Source: Cadophora sp. MPI-SDFR-AT-0126 (Eukaryota; Ascomycota; Leotiomycetes; Helotiales; Ploettnerulaceae). Taken from it: a stretch of 64,000 nt of DNA. The stretch's first letter is position 1; each line of letters begins with the position of its first letter. Under the pieces are notes generated by a model that searched no databases, was not told the origin of the DNA, and worked only from the letters and a program-made list of their open reading frames with translations. Positions 43,650 to 55,981 of this stretch are shown here, piece by piece. The translations under genes were made by a program, and so were the position numbers. The stretch is from positions 2,108,001-2,172,000 of the forward strand of contig JAGMVK010000009.1 of the NCBI GenBank assembly GCA_020747065.1, in the 5' to 3' direction.

Positions 43650-44344
43650 AGTGTCTACTGTCCTCAGGAAGGAGAACGGGGCTGGGCATTTATGGAGCAT
43701 TTGAATGAAGCATTTGAATGAAGCGAGGTATTTGGGCGGTATCAGCAAGGCGTTGGGATTACAGGAGCGTGGAATTTTTATTTTGGAACAGGAGTGCATG
43801 ACATGTCTGGGAGATCATGGTTTTCCTGTAGCTGGAATTTTATGGCCACGATTTTGTTCCCTTGTATTAGGAGCTCCCGTACTCCTCACCATAGTGTCTG
43901 ATTATAGCATGCTCAAGTGAATGTTAGTTCGTCAAGATTTCGTACAGAACTTGAAAAGTGCAGTCATGTTCCTTCATTATCGTTCATCTATCAAGCCACA
44001 TCCCGTGTCATGCCATGCCATGCTGCTGCTGCACGCCAAATGAGGAAATTGGGAGGAGAAAGCGGTGTTCGGGTATTCTGCAAAAGAGGGATGGTGATGA
44101 GAAACGAAAGCGCAGACGCTCCCTTCCCTTTACTCTAGTCGTCGATTAGGTCCCAGTTCAATCCCGACTGGTTCCATTCGTAGTAGCCAGTCCACCCATG
44201 CCCATCATGCCATCGCATTCCCCCTCCCTCCAGTCAGCAATTAACTGACCCATCCCATCAACATATCCATCATGCCTGCCCCTAGTCATCTATGCATCCA
44301 CCCACCGCACATCAATCGTGATCCGACTTCAGGAAGCAGACAAT
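43650..44344. other. Intergenic region between convergent genes
   Basis: 3' flanks of elongin A and NEDD8. The sequence has an imperfect 11-bp repeat GAAGCATTTGAAT near 43701-43721. No gene seen. Confidence 0.45.
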
Positions 44345-44930
44345 CTACAGGCACAACCCCCCACGCAGTGCAAGCACAAGATGCAGCGTCGCACCACCCT
44401 CAAGCGCATATTCCGTAGCCGTCTTCTCGTCTGCCCTGTTCAAATACAATCGTTAGCACAGATTCAACAAAAACGCCACTCAAATCCCTCTTCGCAGACC
44501 CCGCACCCCCTCATACTTCCACCTTGCGTGCAAGTCGGATGTGATTACGGGTGTGTAGGCTCGGTGCGTGGAGGAGGCGGTGTTTAAGAGTTTAGGAAGT
44601 CTCGCGGAGAGTATAGAGTGGTGGGTAGGTATAGGTGTAGCTGAGAAGGAGGAGCATACATCTGCTTTCCGCCAAAGATCAAACGTTGTTGGACTGGTGG
44701 GATGCCCTCTTTCTCCTCGACCTTCTCCTTGATCTGCGAGACCTGTGTGTAGAAGTTATCAGCCTGACATTCAGTGTATTCCCTCGCCTCATCCTCAAGT
44801 ACAAATCCAAACCGGTCTCTGAGACTTGGCGGTCTCAGCGTCCACCAGAACAGTGTAGACATACCTTATAATCGGGCTCAATATCAAGCTCGATCTCCTT
44901 CCCAGTGAGCGTGCGGACCTTGATCAACAT
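44345..44930 (-). CDS. rub1: NEDD8 / Rub1 ubiquitin-like protein
   Basis: Three small exons on the minus strand: 44930-44865, 44742-44660, 44435-44345; 79 aa. Phases 0 and 2 agree. The protein starts [22 protein letters not shown], continues [20 protein letters not shown] and LIFGGKQM, and ends [26 protein letters not shown] followed by the tail LCL. The LALRGG end (Ala where ubiquitin has Arg72) and the N-terminus distinguish NEDD8 from ubiquitin. The LCL residues must be removed by a processing protease before conjugation to cullins. The introns are 122 and 224 bp, long for this window. Conjugation to cullins links it functionally to the neighbouring elongin A, a cullin-adaptor partner, although the adjacency is probably chance. 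Confidence 0.95.
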
Positions 44931-46201
44931 CTTGGTGGAATGTATGGAATTTACTCGGATCTGGGGTTTGTTCGGTTTGTAGAAGGAGGCGGTACTGTGC
45001 TGGATTTTTGACTGCGAGGTTGTGGTGCTGAAGGTGTCGAGGGAAGGCTGACGATGCTGGAGCCTCAAGGTTTGGTGGACTACACGCTAAAATATAGGCG
45101 GCAAAGGCAGGGCACTCCACTCCTTATCGCCGATAATGTGGAGGGGTTGATAGTTTTGCCGAGGATTCACCAATACGGCAGACATGAGGCTTGCTGGGAA
45201 GTTGACTGTGGCAGCGTAGACCGATTTGACTCTATATTTGAGGAACTAGATATGAATCACTGAATACAAATGATTGAAAGAATTCAGGGACATATGATGT
45301 TGGAAATTTGGGCTGAAGTCACAGGTCCAAACAAAGTCAGCAAAAGCGACGCTAAGAGAAAGGAATTACGCTGGTATGTACTGATTGAATCTTAACCATG
45401 GACCTGGATTTTATGACCGAGAAAATTCTCGTCTGGCGCTCAGGACTAGCTAGCTTAACTCACAAGAGCTACATGACATTGTTAAGTTGTGAATTTGCGT
45501 CACTCGGACAACTTTGGGATTGAAAACAAATAGGCGAATTTGGAGCGATTCGCTCACTACTCGGAGAGAAGGTTCATGATAACAAAAGATGCAAGTTATG
45601 CTTCTCCACGTGGTTGATCCCATTGAATCATACTGGAAAGTCTGCCATTTATAGATTTTGGTCATCCACCTATCTACCACTAATTCTTGGCCGGTTACTT
45701 CGGTTGCTACCAAACCCATCTTGACGATACTTGTTTCGTAAGTACGGAATCTCGAGCCTGAATTTCAATTCTCTCTTATTCTATGAGCCAAAAGTCTAGA
45801 AAAAGCTTTCACGAAACAGAAAATAGCGGTTGAGTCTATCGATATTTTAAGGCTAGTTCCTTCCTCCACCTCGAAATCCGAAACTGGCATAGCGACTGAC
45901 TCCAATATGAGAAGATCCCATGTTCACAAGCGAATATCAAAACACCAGACACACCATAATGGATTTGTTTTACCATCCAATGCTAATATTTGAATACAGC
46001 TATTGGGATGTCACTTATTAACTTTCAGCCTTCCGTGGCTGTAGGTCTTTCTAGACGGTTTGGAGGCACTGAAACTTCACATTGATTCATAATTGACGGA
46101 GATTCGAACGATCAGGCAGAATTCAAAGGGTGCTTTTATATTCCACCATTATTCATTCATACATCTCGTATCGTATATTTCATCAAACGTCGTCACAACA
46201 T
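44931..46201. other. Intergenic region
   Basis: 1.27 kb with the NEDD8 promoter and the 3' flank of the aminopeptidase. No coding content I can support. Confidence 0.45.
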
Positions 46202-47881
46202 TTAGATACCCCACGTCTTCCCCACAGCCTTAGCACTCATCCTCTTCGCATGCTCCCTCCTCTTCTGCTTATTCGCAGCCGTATTCGCCGGCAGCAGCTC
46301 AAAGCTCCTCGCAAATGTCGCAGTCATATGCGCAATGCTCTTGGTCATCACGATCCAAGCACCCATGTTCAGATTCTTCACCGTATCGCCCACCTGGTGA
46401 TAATTCTTGTCGTACCACTCCCCAGCAACACCACCAAACATCGCCTGCTCCTCCACGGTCTTGACACCCTCCGCACCACACGCAATGCCCCCGGTAGCGA
46501 CACCAGCCTCAAGGAACGGCCCGTAGTCACTGCGTCCATCAAACTCAATCTGCGTGAAGTTCTCACCCATCTCCTCGACGAAGAAGCGCTCGAATTCATA
46601 CTCTGCTTCTGCGGATCCGGGAGGTCCGGACTCGCCGTACGCGGATCCGTCTCCGTCGTAGACTTGGAATGCGTAATTCGGCGACGCCATCATATCGAAG
46701 TCTAACATTAAACGGATCTTGTCAAGGTCCGCTTGGGAAGATTGGGAAACATAGTAGGCTGCACCGAGGAGGCCGGATTCTTCGGCTGTCCACCAAGAGA
46801 AGCGAACGGCGTTGTTGACGCTAAAATCTGTGAGGTGGATCGCGACTTCCAAAATGGAAATTGTGCCACTTCCGTTGTCGTTGATACCCGGGCCTAGACA
46901 AAATGTTAATTTTCATTTGCTTGGCACAGATGAGAGAAAGACCCACCAGCTGCGACGGAGTCAGAGTGACCACTAATGTGAATAACATTGTCATGATCTC
47001 CCTCGATAGTCTCCGCGATGATATTGTTCGTCACAATATCATTCGTGACAGTAGTGAACTCAGCTACGACCTCCTCGCCAGCAGCAAGACGAGCAACGAG
47101 GGCGAGTCCAGCATCTTGAGTGATACCAGCAGTAGGCACATATGGCCCTCCATCAGATGGGAGAATCTGAAGGGAGTATCCCTCGAGCGTACCAACATCG
47201 TTATTGTATACAATCATGCCGACAGCTCCTGCGAGGTAGGCATTGTGGGCTTTGATGCCGGATTGGCAGGTTCCGCGGAATACAAGGGCGATCTTGCCAG
47301 CTGTGTCCGCAGGGAAATCGGTCTGGATATGTTAGACCTATCTCATTCCAGTTTATAGAGGGAGTGCAAATTTACCAGATCACAAGCCAAGTTCGCAACT
47401 GAAACCACAGGCGCAGAAACCGTTCCTGAAGGAGCCAAATCCACAGCAAAAGTATCTGGGACCACCGTACCACCAAGCGTCAAATTCGCGCCAGCACCAA
47501 CAGAAAGCGAAAGCGGTTGAAGGTAATAGGTGTAGTAGTCAGGATACTGATCTAGAATACTTGTGATCCATGCAACAGTGCCTTCATGACCTGCAGTACC
47601 AATTAGGCGGTTGCGACTAGGTGACGAGTAGGCGATTTCTTGGAGTTTGTTTGCTTTGGCGAGTAGAGCGGAGCGGGTCATTACTCGGCGGAGTTTATTC
47701 TGAGACTTTATGAGCTTTGATCCTTTCCTGAGATTGTCAATTGAGAACAGGGAATACTCACAGATTCGACCAAAGGCTTCGTAGCCCGGATTTCTTTCGC
47801 ATCTGTGCTAGGGACAGATACAGCTGTGGTGACAGCCACGAAGGCAAGCACAGCTGCGGCGATCGATTGAGTGCACCTCAT
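46202..47881 (-). CDS. Secreted or vacuolar M28 aminopeptidase with PA domain (aminopeptidase Y/APE3-like)
   Basis: Four exons on the minus strand: 47881-47762, 47699-47376, 47322-46947, 46893-46202; 503 aa. The start gives a signal peptide (MRCTQSIAAAVLAFVAVTTA). The protease-associated domain (about 130-240) contains GKIALVFRGTCQSGIKAHNAYLAGAVGMIVYN. The M28 di-zinc centre is complete: His in ISGHSDSV, bridging Asp in GPGINDNGSG, Glu-Glu in TAEESGLLGA, Asp in LDFDMMA and His in YHQVGDT. It releases N-terminal residues from peptides. Fungal relatives are secreted or vacuolar. The C-terminus is basic (KQKRREHAKRMSAKAVGKTW). Confidence 0.94.
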
Positions 47882-49211
47882 GGTGAGATGTGTGAAGAGG
47901 GTTGAGAGGGGAAAGAGGGAGGACAGGAATTGAGGATCAAAGGGCCTGTTACCAAAAAGAAGAGAGAAAGAAACCAAAATATACGCAGCAACCCTCGGTC
48001 TACTTATACCGCTCTCTATCTGCTTGGCTGACCCAAAGTGGGATCAACAACCACCCATGGCAATCCACGGCATCAATCAACATACCAACCCCGCCATGGA
48101 TAATTCGATAGCATCCCGGGTCAGTATTTACATGCTCCGTCTGTCTGTACCAGGCAACAACAGCAGCTACACAGCAAGAATACGACGATCCCGCATATGC
48201 AGGTACTCTTCTCATCCACAGGTTCCTCGAACCACACTCAAAGAAGAAGCTGCTGTAGCTCATCCCTACCAGCCAAGAACAGCCAAGCCCACGACTCCCT
48301 CCATCACCAGCAGCTTCTGAGCTTGAATAATCTTGACTGGTCTTCCGAGCATGCCGTCGTCCCTTGGCATCGTAACTTTTGCCTTCCAGAAGGCAGGGAA
48401 GCTGGTGAGAAAATGGTGTGGAATTTACTGGGAAGCGTGGACGTGACAGATGAGGTAGAGCTGGAGAAGGAAGGAGATAAGACTTTGCGGCGGATCCGTG
48501 CAGGGGACTCGGTACTTGGCACTCGGCTTATCCATCGTGGCGAGGCTTGTTGATTTGCCAATCTTTGCTGTGAGAGATGCTGATTTGTTGTTGTTTGATG
48601 TAAGTTGAGTGCATGGATGGGACTGGTTTGGATGGGGTGCAGCTTCGGCCGATTAAGCAAATGAAGGATACGGAGGAGCTTGGTGGAAGGCAGGATGGAA
48701 GAGTGTGAGGCACGGCTCGGTATCCCCATTTCACATCAGACGGGAGCGGCAGACTCCCGATCGCTTGACAATTGTAATCAGATATATACGGGACTTGATG
48801 GATTAGGAAGCTCGATAGACTCGAGAGGCTGATGAAAGAGATAAAAGCCGCAGATAAACGAAGAGAGAGACTTTGAAAACTGCTGGATTTGATGCTCGTC
48901 GCCTGACATCTGAGGTCAAGGTCCTGCGTTACTTGCATGCTGACTCAGACCCCAGGAAATAAGACACTGGAAGTATTTGCTGCAGCGGGTGATTGTTTAC
49001 TACTTTTAACTGATTAATCTCTGATTGCTCGGAACCAATAATCAAGCGTAACACAACACATAGTATTACAAATTTGCCAAGCAAGTCTCTGCTTTGAACT
49101 AACTGATCCGATGCCTCGTGACCTAAATTGGGTTTCGCTTTCGGGTCGACTATCTGAGTTTCGGTTCCCGAGTTGTTGTCCTCGCATCAAAGCGAAAGTC
49201 AATCCTTATAT
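47882..49211. other. Intergenic region
   Basis: 1.33 kb: promoter of the aminopeptidase and 3' flank of the GH55 gene. Several overlapping frames around 48000-48940, Ser/His-rich and on both strands, look like chance openings in a C/T-biased sequence. Confidence 0.45.
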
Positions 49212-51896
49212 CTACGTACCGGGCACCTTCGTCACGAAGCGAATGATAGACGACGCAAAATTTCCCGTATTAGCCTTTTCAGCTGCCGCACTCGCTCCAT
49301 TGCGATCAACCATCGATACCGCGCCAACCGTATTAAGACCATACACGAAGACCGTGCTGCCAGAGTAAGTTTGCCCAGTTCCACCGCCTTGGTCAATGCC
49401 GAAAATCTGGTTTTGGCAGTACTCGTTGTAGACTGTTGCCGTGTGGTCGGAGCAGGCTATGGGGTTTGTTAGCTTGGTGGTATGAACAAAGGGAGGGACA
49501 AAAAGGTGGGAATGTAGGTAATCATGAGAGGAAGAAGGAGGTACGTACTCAGAGAGTAGTTGTTAAAGAACGAGTACAGACCCGCGCCGTAGACGAGGAT
49601 ATTCTGGGAGTTCAAAACTCGCAATCCCCACGCCAGATTACAGTTATCAGATTTTCCAGCGCAGAAAACTGAGAAGTTTGGATCGTGTCGGGCGGGGAAA
49701 ACAGGGAATGGTAAGGTTGCTTTGGGACTTGGTTGGAAATACGGAGTCTCTGTCTGGATGAAGCCCATGAAGATGTTCTTCGTGTTCATGAACTGATATT
49801 GGTAGAGAACATGATGTTCTACAGCAGTTCCGATGCTGGGGTCTTGTCAGCGAAACTCGAATGCAAATTCAATTTAACTTACAGCCAGATGTTCCCAACC
49901 GTGCTCTCAACTGCGAGTCCACGACCGGCATAAGCAGTGATCCTGGTATTGTTATTGGCGACATCGTCCAAGTCATGATCGGCAGTCCACAGCCACACAT
50001 TCTCCATGTACAACCCGTTGGCAATGTTGCCAATAATCATCGACTGCCAAGCAGCGATGCATTTGTTGTTTGGCTGAGCCGCATTTGTTGGACATTGAGC
50101 AGTCTGCAAGTTACTCCCCTTGAATCCGCCGATACGGGTATGAACATCCCACATTCCAGAAGGAGTGGCAGCTGGAGATGCCAAGTTCCATTGGATCAGA
50201 ACTGCACCTGCTGCATTTCCTTGAGTAGAAACAATCATGTCTTGCCACTCAACGACACCTGTCTGTCCACTAGCAGCACCGACTCGAACGACTATAGCTG
50301 GACTGTTAATGTTGGAGAAGAACGCGCCGGAACCCATAATGGTGGGGTAGTTTTCTCCGACAATCTTGGCTCCAGGTGGAATGGTGATCGAGCTCGTGAC
50401 CTTGTAAACACCATAGTCGAAGTAGACTATCTTGCCGGCAGCTGTAGCCGAGTTGATGAGATTTTGAATGACGGCCGTGTCATCAGTAACTCCATCTCCC
50501 TTAGCACCTGCAGCACGGATACTGTAAAAGTCGGCTGACAGAGTGGTTTCGTATTGAGGCTTGGAGCGGGTGTAGTATCTTGTTCCCTTGAGCATGGATG
50601 AGGGACGGACAAACGAGGATACAGGGCTCATGGCCTTGTTTGGTCCGGTTGGGCTGTAAACATTTCCTTGCACCCATCCAGTGCTGATGGTAATGGTTCC
50701 GGTACTGCCTGCAAGAGAAGTAGACGTAGGACCCTTGACGGCAACTGGAACATTGGTGAAGATGACGTTCTCAAGAGCAAGACTTCCACCCGAGTTTGGC
50801 TGAGAAGTACTACTTCGTGCGGATGCGATTCCCACTGGGGTATTGCTGAATGTACTGTCGATGACAACAACCGAGCCGACCAGTTGTGCTGAAGATCCAC
50901 CATTGGACATGTCAATGCCAACCTTGCAGTTGTTGATCGACAGACCCATGTATGTCCAACTCCAGTCCCAGACTTGGTAGATCGCGGTGGCTGAACTGCA
51001 ATTCGGTCAGAAAAATATCCGAGTTTGGAAATGCAGGGATACTCGCTTGTAAAAAGTCAAATTGCGCGATGTGAATTGCTGAGATCCAACATCCATGGCA
51101 TGGTCTCCACCATAGAAAATCAGATCATTCAAGAAGCCGCCGGACCCTACACAATCATGGTCAGCATTTCGTTGTACGACAAGAAATAGGTCTGACTGAC
51201 CATTCTCGATGAATACTCCCTGATGTTTGTTGCCGCTAACCTGGCTCATCTTGAAAACACAATTCTGGATGCTTGTAGCTTGCGCAGTCGGCCAATGAAT
51301 ACCCCGAGCCAGAGTCCCAGCAGGTTGGCTTGTCGTGTCAAATACTAAGTTTCTAACTTGTCGGTAGAAAACATTGGTAGAACCATATGCGGGGTCTGCC
51401 GAGAGGTAAGGGTTGGAGTCGATAAGTGCAATTCCAGAAAATCCAGCAGTTGCCTTCAGAACAGCCATCTGTCCAGGATTTGGATTGCCAATGAGGTTTG
51501 TCATGTAGTATTGAACAATTGGCGCCGAGATTAGGTACGTTCCGGCAGGGAAATAGACAGTCGCGGGCGAAATGGTGCTTGACTGGCATCCAACACCTGG
51601 AGCGCCAGGTTTGCATCGTGTTCCAGCGGCAATGGCTGCGTTGATAGCAGCCGTGTCATCTGTAATTCCATCACCTGGCAAGCATAAGCAATTTGCCCAT
51701 ATACATGAGCACAGGGCATACCCTTTGCGCCGTAGCTCTTGACATTTCTATACACCGGGTACGCAGTGCCTTGAGGATTGTAGGGAGCTACACCCCGCTT
51801 CGTGATCCATTCCAACCAGAAAGACTTTCCGTCATGAGCGCCAAGAACCTCTGCCACTAGGCCAAAACAAAGAAGTAGAGACACATAGATCTTCAT
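49212..51896 (-). pseudogene. GH55 exo-beta-1,3-glucanase with a one-base frameshift
   Basis: Six exons on the minus strand: 51896-51722, 51674-51201, 51146-51047, 50995-49883, 49836-49549, 49456-49212, about 797 codons. Signal peptide MKIYVSLLLCFGLVAEVLGA. Two right-handed beta-helix halves each start with a pectate-lyase-like motif: YGAKGDGITDDTAAINAAI and AAGAKGDGVTDDTAVIQNLI. GH55 markers include YFPAGTYLISAPI, HQGVFIENG, EHHVLYQ, IFMGFIQTETPYFQP and a Cys-rich end. Intron 3 needs a GC donor (TACAA/GCGAGT) to keep frame. In exon 5 an extra A in CCAAATATCAG (about 49797-49804) shifts the frame between VLYQ and YQFMNTKN. If real, this truncates the protein near residue 627; if an assembly error, the gene is intact. 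The enzyme would release glucose from laminarin-type glucans outside the cell. Confidence 0.88.
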
Positions 51897-53208
51897 ACTG
51901 AAGGAGAAAAATTGAAAACGAAATTTAAAGATAGACTGTTTTGTAAACGAGTGTGAAGGAGCCGCTTGTGTATCAGCGTGGCATACCTTTGGGCCAGAAA
52001 AGAGAAGTGAAAGCACGAAGTGGGAGGGCCCTCAAGAAAAGGTGTCTGTCGTGAACAGTCAGAAGCAATAGCAGAATTGGGCTTAGCGGTCCATCGTGAA
52101 ATTGGAACAGGCAAGGCGGCATTGTGGCGGGCTGAAGAGCCAATGCCAGAGCCTGGTGAGGAAATCAAGCAACTGGAACCTAGACCCCTTGGATCGATCC
52201 TCCGATCAAACCATCAGAATCCACCAATCTCGTGGCTTCAGAAGTCTAATACGACGTCCTATTCGCGCTGGTGGACAGAACATCACCTCACAGTGCTGTG
52301 GCGTGCACAAAGCAGCCTCGTACTTGCATTCATCCGGAATGAATTTCTTGCGATGATTCCTGCAGACATGAGGTTCAGCCACAAGTAAGGGTTGAAGTTG
52401 TGCCGTTTGCCAACCATTCTTACCAACAGGAAGCTGAAAAGAGGCACGGCCGAGACTCGACTCGACAGCGCTCAGGGGTAAAGAGATTGGGACAAGACGG
52501 CCCGTCAGGGGTCAACACGGCGCTTTGATGTGAGCTGGTGGTGGCGTCGCTAAGTATGACCGAATAGGCTGTGCGGGGTGCGAGAAAAACATGAAGCTAT
52601 TCCCAATACGCGTGTGTCGGCCCATAACTCCGATAAGGGGCATGCCGAGGCGTTGAGCCGTCAACGCGACGCGCCGCCATTGGCGTCAATAGAACGAAGC
52701 TTGCGTGCGGAAAATTTAAGTATGAGGCTTTCCCCAGCATCACATCGTTGGTAGAATTCTGTGGATTCCACATCGAGGTCTGGAAGAAATGTCCTCAAGG
52801 ACGGCCGCAACTTCACAAGCAGAGGTTGAAAAAGGCTCTTTGTACTCTCTGAATCTTGGCGTTAAATCACGTGTCATGCTCGTGTTTTGTTTGCGATATC
52901 TTTTTCAAATCTACGATCTCGTATGGTATTTTCTTTTCGGAATTCCTTTCCTTTTTTTCGCTCTCCAATCTATTGGTCTGAAGTAAGGGAACAGAGCTGG
53001 CAGTGCATTGAGGCTGAGCGTGCGCCACTCGGGCACCGAACTTGGCATACAAGTTGAGGCAGAAGCCATCATTTCAGCTCAGCCTTGTAGAAGGACAGCC
53101 TTTCATCTCCCTTTCTCCATTTCTCTCTGTGCTTCATCGTCTGTCCCAGGATAATACAGTAGTTCAGTTTTTCAAAGACTATTACTACAGAAGATCCGTC
53201 CAAACTCG
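51897..53208. other. Intergenic region between divergent genes
   Basis: 1.3 kb holding the promoters of GH55 and the orphan membrane-anchored gene. A G+C-rich patch at 52440-52690 contains several CG-containing words (GACGCGCCGCC); no gene seen. Confidence 0.45.
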
Positions 53209-54594
53209 ATGCCCATGGCCATTGCAGAATTTGTCGTGACCTTCCTCACACTTCTCCTCGCACTACTGCTTGCGACTTTACCAGCTACACAGACATGGCT
53301 ACAACGAGCTTTTCAGTGTTTGGTCTGCCTGGTACGGCCTGATGTGGGATTCTCTCGTCGATTAGTATGGGACGATGTGCCTCCAGGCTTGCTCCATCAA
53401 TGTCATATCGACTGTCAACACGTAGGACAACAAGGCATGCATGGTCATAACTCTACAAACTGTCTGGAAGCAAGCATCGGGGAAACGCTGAACAGAGCCT
53501 GGAGCTTAGTGAAGTCAAATCCGACAGATACAAAATTCCGGATGCGGACGCCATTTCCGCTGCTTTTTGCTGGCCGGTACATTCAAACAGACGTCCATAC
53601 TTTGAAAGCGCTCATGATGCTGGCGGCAAAGGTATGCAACGATTGTGATGATAAACCGGATGCAGTGGCACAACTCCGAGTCAAGAACATCGGAGGTCTA
53701 TACACTGTGCACTTGAACTCGGCCCCGTCACTGCCCACCAGCAATGGTCTTACCAAAGAAGAGATGGACCTCATTATAGAAGGCTCCCAGCCATTCTATC
53801 GCACGACAATTTTGACGACCGGTAACTTGACTTTAGATTTCCCAATGCCAAACAGTACCTATTCCGGACGAGGAGCGTGGATCCTCGCTGTTGGTATGAC
53901 CACCAAGATCGGCCCTATCTGTTCAATTTACAACATGCAGAGAGTCACACATGAAAAGACCGAGGCATTCTGGAAGGGAACGTTAGTTATGAACGCATTC
54001 AAGATGATCGGCCGTACTCTCTCCCAGCTGGGTGACTTCGAAAGAGATAATCTGCCAAATCCACGGCGTGGTCCAAACAAGGGTCTCTGGTCAGAAGCTG
54101 CGCGTACTTGTTTTAGAACCATTATGAGCACGGAATACTCTTATTGGCCCTGGAGTCTCAAGAAGCAATGGATTGAACAATCGGCTTTGTTTGAGTCCGT
54201 AGTCGGTCAATGTCCGTGTACAAGGTCTTGCATTGGAGATGCTGAGCATTCAGCGTAAGCAAACTTTGCCACATGCCAACCCAGTAACACCCGAACTAAC
54301 ACAGTGCCTAATAGCAACTGCCGTCGGAACCAGCATTCCAAGAAAGACCCCGCGAGCTACCTCACCAAGGAGCAATGCGAAGCCGCTTTTGAAATATTCA
54401 ACCACGATCAGCATTTTCCGCCGAATCTTGACATCATTCGACCAGTCTTCCCAGAAATTCTCCAGACTGCAATTCTGGGACTGTCAGAAGTGGAACACTA
54501 CTTCTCGTACACTGGGCAGAAGCTCGATCTACCGAGAGAATTAGCAGATCAAAAGTATGTCTACTTGAGGCAATGTGACGATGAAGGCGAGTAA
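53209..54594 (+). CDS. Hypothetical membrane-anchored Cys-rich protein
   Basis: Two exons, 53209-54254 and 54315-54594, phase 2; 441 aa. The N-terminus carries one long hydrophobic helix (IAEFVVTFLTLLLALLLATL), a signal anchor or uncleaved signal. The body contains His/Cys-rich LLHQCHIDCQHVGQQGMHGHNSTNC, FPLLFAGRYIQTDVHTLKALMML, and WPWSLKKQWIEQSALFESVVGQCPCTRSC. I do not recognise a family. The acceptor TAATAG at 54309-54314 is used instead of the earlier CACAG because only it continues the frame (NCRRNQHSKKDPASYLTKEQC). The stop follows GDEGE-like acidic residues; a GTAAGT overlaps this stop, so an additional short 3' exon cannot be excluded. Confidence 0.68.
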
Positions 54595-54782
54595 GTTAGG
54601 TTTGATATGGACCGAGATCTTGCCAGCCAGAAATCTGCTTTGTGTCTCAAATTGAGAAGACATCAATTACTGAGCATCTGCTCTACATCTCTGGACCAAT
54701 GCGATATCGGCTTTGCAAAATTTTGATATTCAGCTCTACTAGAAGTCTTTCCATGATCTCCGGTACCCCATGTTGTCGACGC

Positions 54783-55981
54783 CTATATGAAGACCCGCAG
54801 GAACTCCCCCAGCGCCATGATAGCCATTGCCTGCCCATATGGCATGCTCGTCCTATCAATATCCTTATAATGCTGCAAAGTATGACCCATCGCCGTCCCA
54901 AAACTTACATCCATCAATTCCCCCTGCTCGCTAACCTTCGCCAGCACGGCCTTCACTGCCCTCATCGCCGACTCCTTGAACTCCTCTCCAGCAATATACC
55001 GCAGTCTCAACGCCTTCAACATCCCGAACGCGAATCCAGCTGCTGCCGAACTCTCGATGTAGGAGCCTTCATTCAAAGGCTGGTCGATCAGAGTACGCCA
55101 GAGGCCGTCTGGTTCTTGGTATTGGATGAGAGCCCGGCATTGGGCCTCTAGTGTGTTGATCAGGTGGATTCGGAATGCGTCATTCGGTGGTAGGTCGAGC
55201 AGCTCGAGGATCTCAGGGATCACGATTGTCAACCAGGAATTACCCCGCGCCCACAAAGCGGAGGCAAAATTGTGGTTTCCGTCAAACGTCCAGCCATGAT
55301 AGAAAAGTCCTGTCTTGGTGTCAAACAGATACTTGATATGCAACAGAAATTGCCTCTTCGCCTCCTCGATGTAGTGGGGTTTATTCAGGAGTTTCCCGAT
55401 CTTCGCCAAGGGAAGAACAGTCATCATGAGCGTATCGTCCCAGAGTTCTTGAGCATTGAGATTGTCATATGTCATGTGCGACATTCCGCCGAATTTTGTC
55501 CTGGGGAGCTCGTACATAGCCCAATCTGCCCAGCTCTCTAGCCAGGGAAGACAGGGTTGACTTCCTGTCTTCTCGTAGAGGTAGGCGAGGGTGAGCATCG
55601 CGGCCATGGTGTTGATGTTCTTTGTCGTGCCGCCTTCGGCGAATCGACTTGCAAACCATGTTTCGATGATTGCGAGGGCTTCAGGTGAGCCAGTCAACTG
55701 CGACGTCGTGTCAGTACCAGTATTTACACTCATATCTATTCGACGCGGGGTATGAGGTAAGAGTGGGGGCGTCTCACGGTGTGATAGTTCCATAGGCCAT
55801 ACAAACCAATTCCATGAGTCCATTCCCAACCATTCCAGCCCTTCGTATCGATTACTCGGCCATCGTCCAATCGTAAAAGGAATTCTCCCGTTGTATCTTG
55901 GATGTTCACGAGCTGTTCGATCAAAAGCTTGATCGTAGTATGCACATCTTGCGCGGCAATTCCGTTAGCGATTTGTGGCAT
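54783..55981 (-). CDS. Unsaturated rhamnogalacturonyl hydrolase (GH105)
   Basis: Two exons on the minus strand: 55981-55778 and 55697-54783, phase 0; 372 aa. There is no signal peptide, so it is intracellular like most GH105 enzymes. Family segments: WNGWEWTHGIGLYGLW, ELWDDTLMMTVLPLAKIG with the catalytic-region Asp pair, GLFYHGWTFDGNHNFASALWARGNSWLTIVIPEIL, GLWRTLIDQPLNEGSYIESSAAAGFAFGMLKALR and DRTSMPYGQAMAIMALGEFLR, all on an (alpha/alpha)6 barrel. It hydrolyses unsaturated rhamnogalacturonan disaccharides made by lyases, the step after import. With the GH78 enzyme at 11075-13283 it points to rhamnogalacturonan use. It is convergent with the orphan membrane protein gene. Confidence 0.92.

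Noticed and set aside
46130..46705. 191-codon plus-strand open frame
   Set aside because: Antisense to the last exon of the M28 aminopeptidase; no independent support.
51897..52016. Upstream extension of the GH55 frame to 52016
   Set aside because: The extension lacks a signal peptide at its start, whereas the ATG at 51896 opens directly into one.
54642..55151. 169-codon plus-strand frame after the orphan membrane protein
   Set aside because: Mostly antisense to GH105. I considered it as an additional 3' exon of the orphan gene through the GTAAGT at its stop, but the intron would be only about 37 bp and the sequence is low in protein character.
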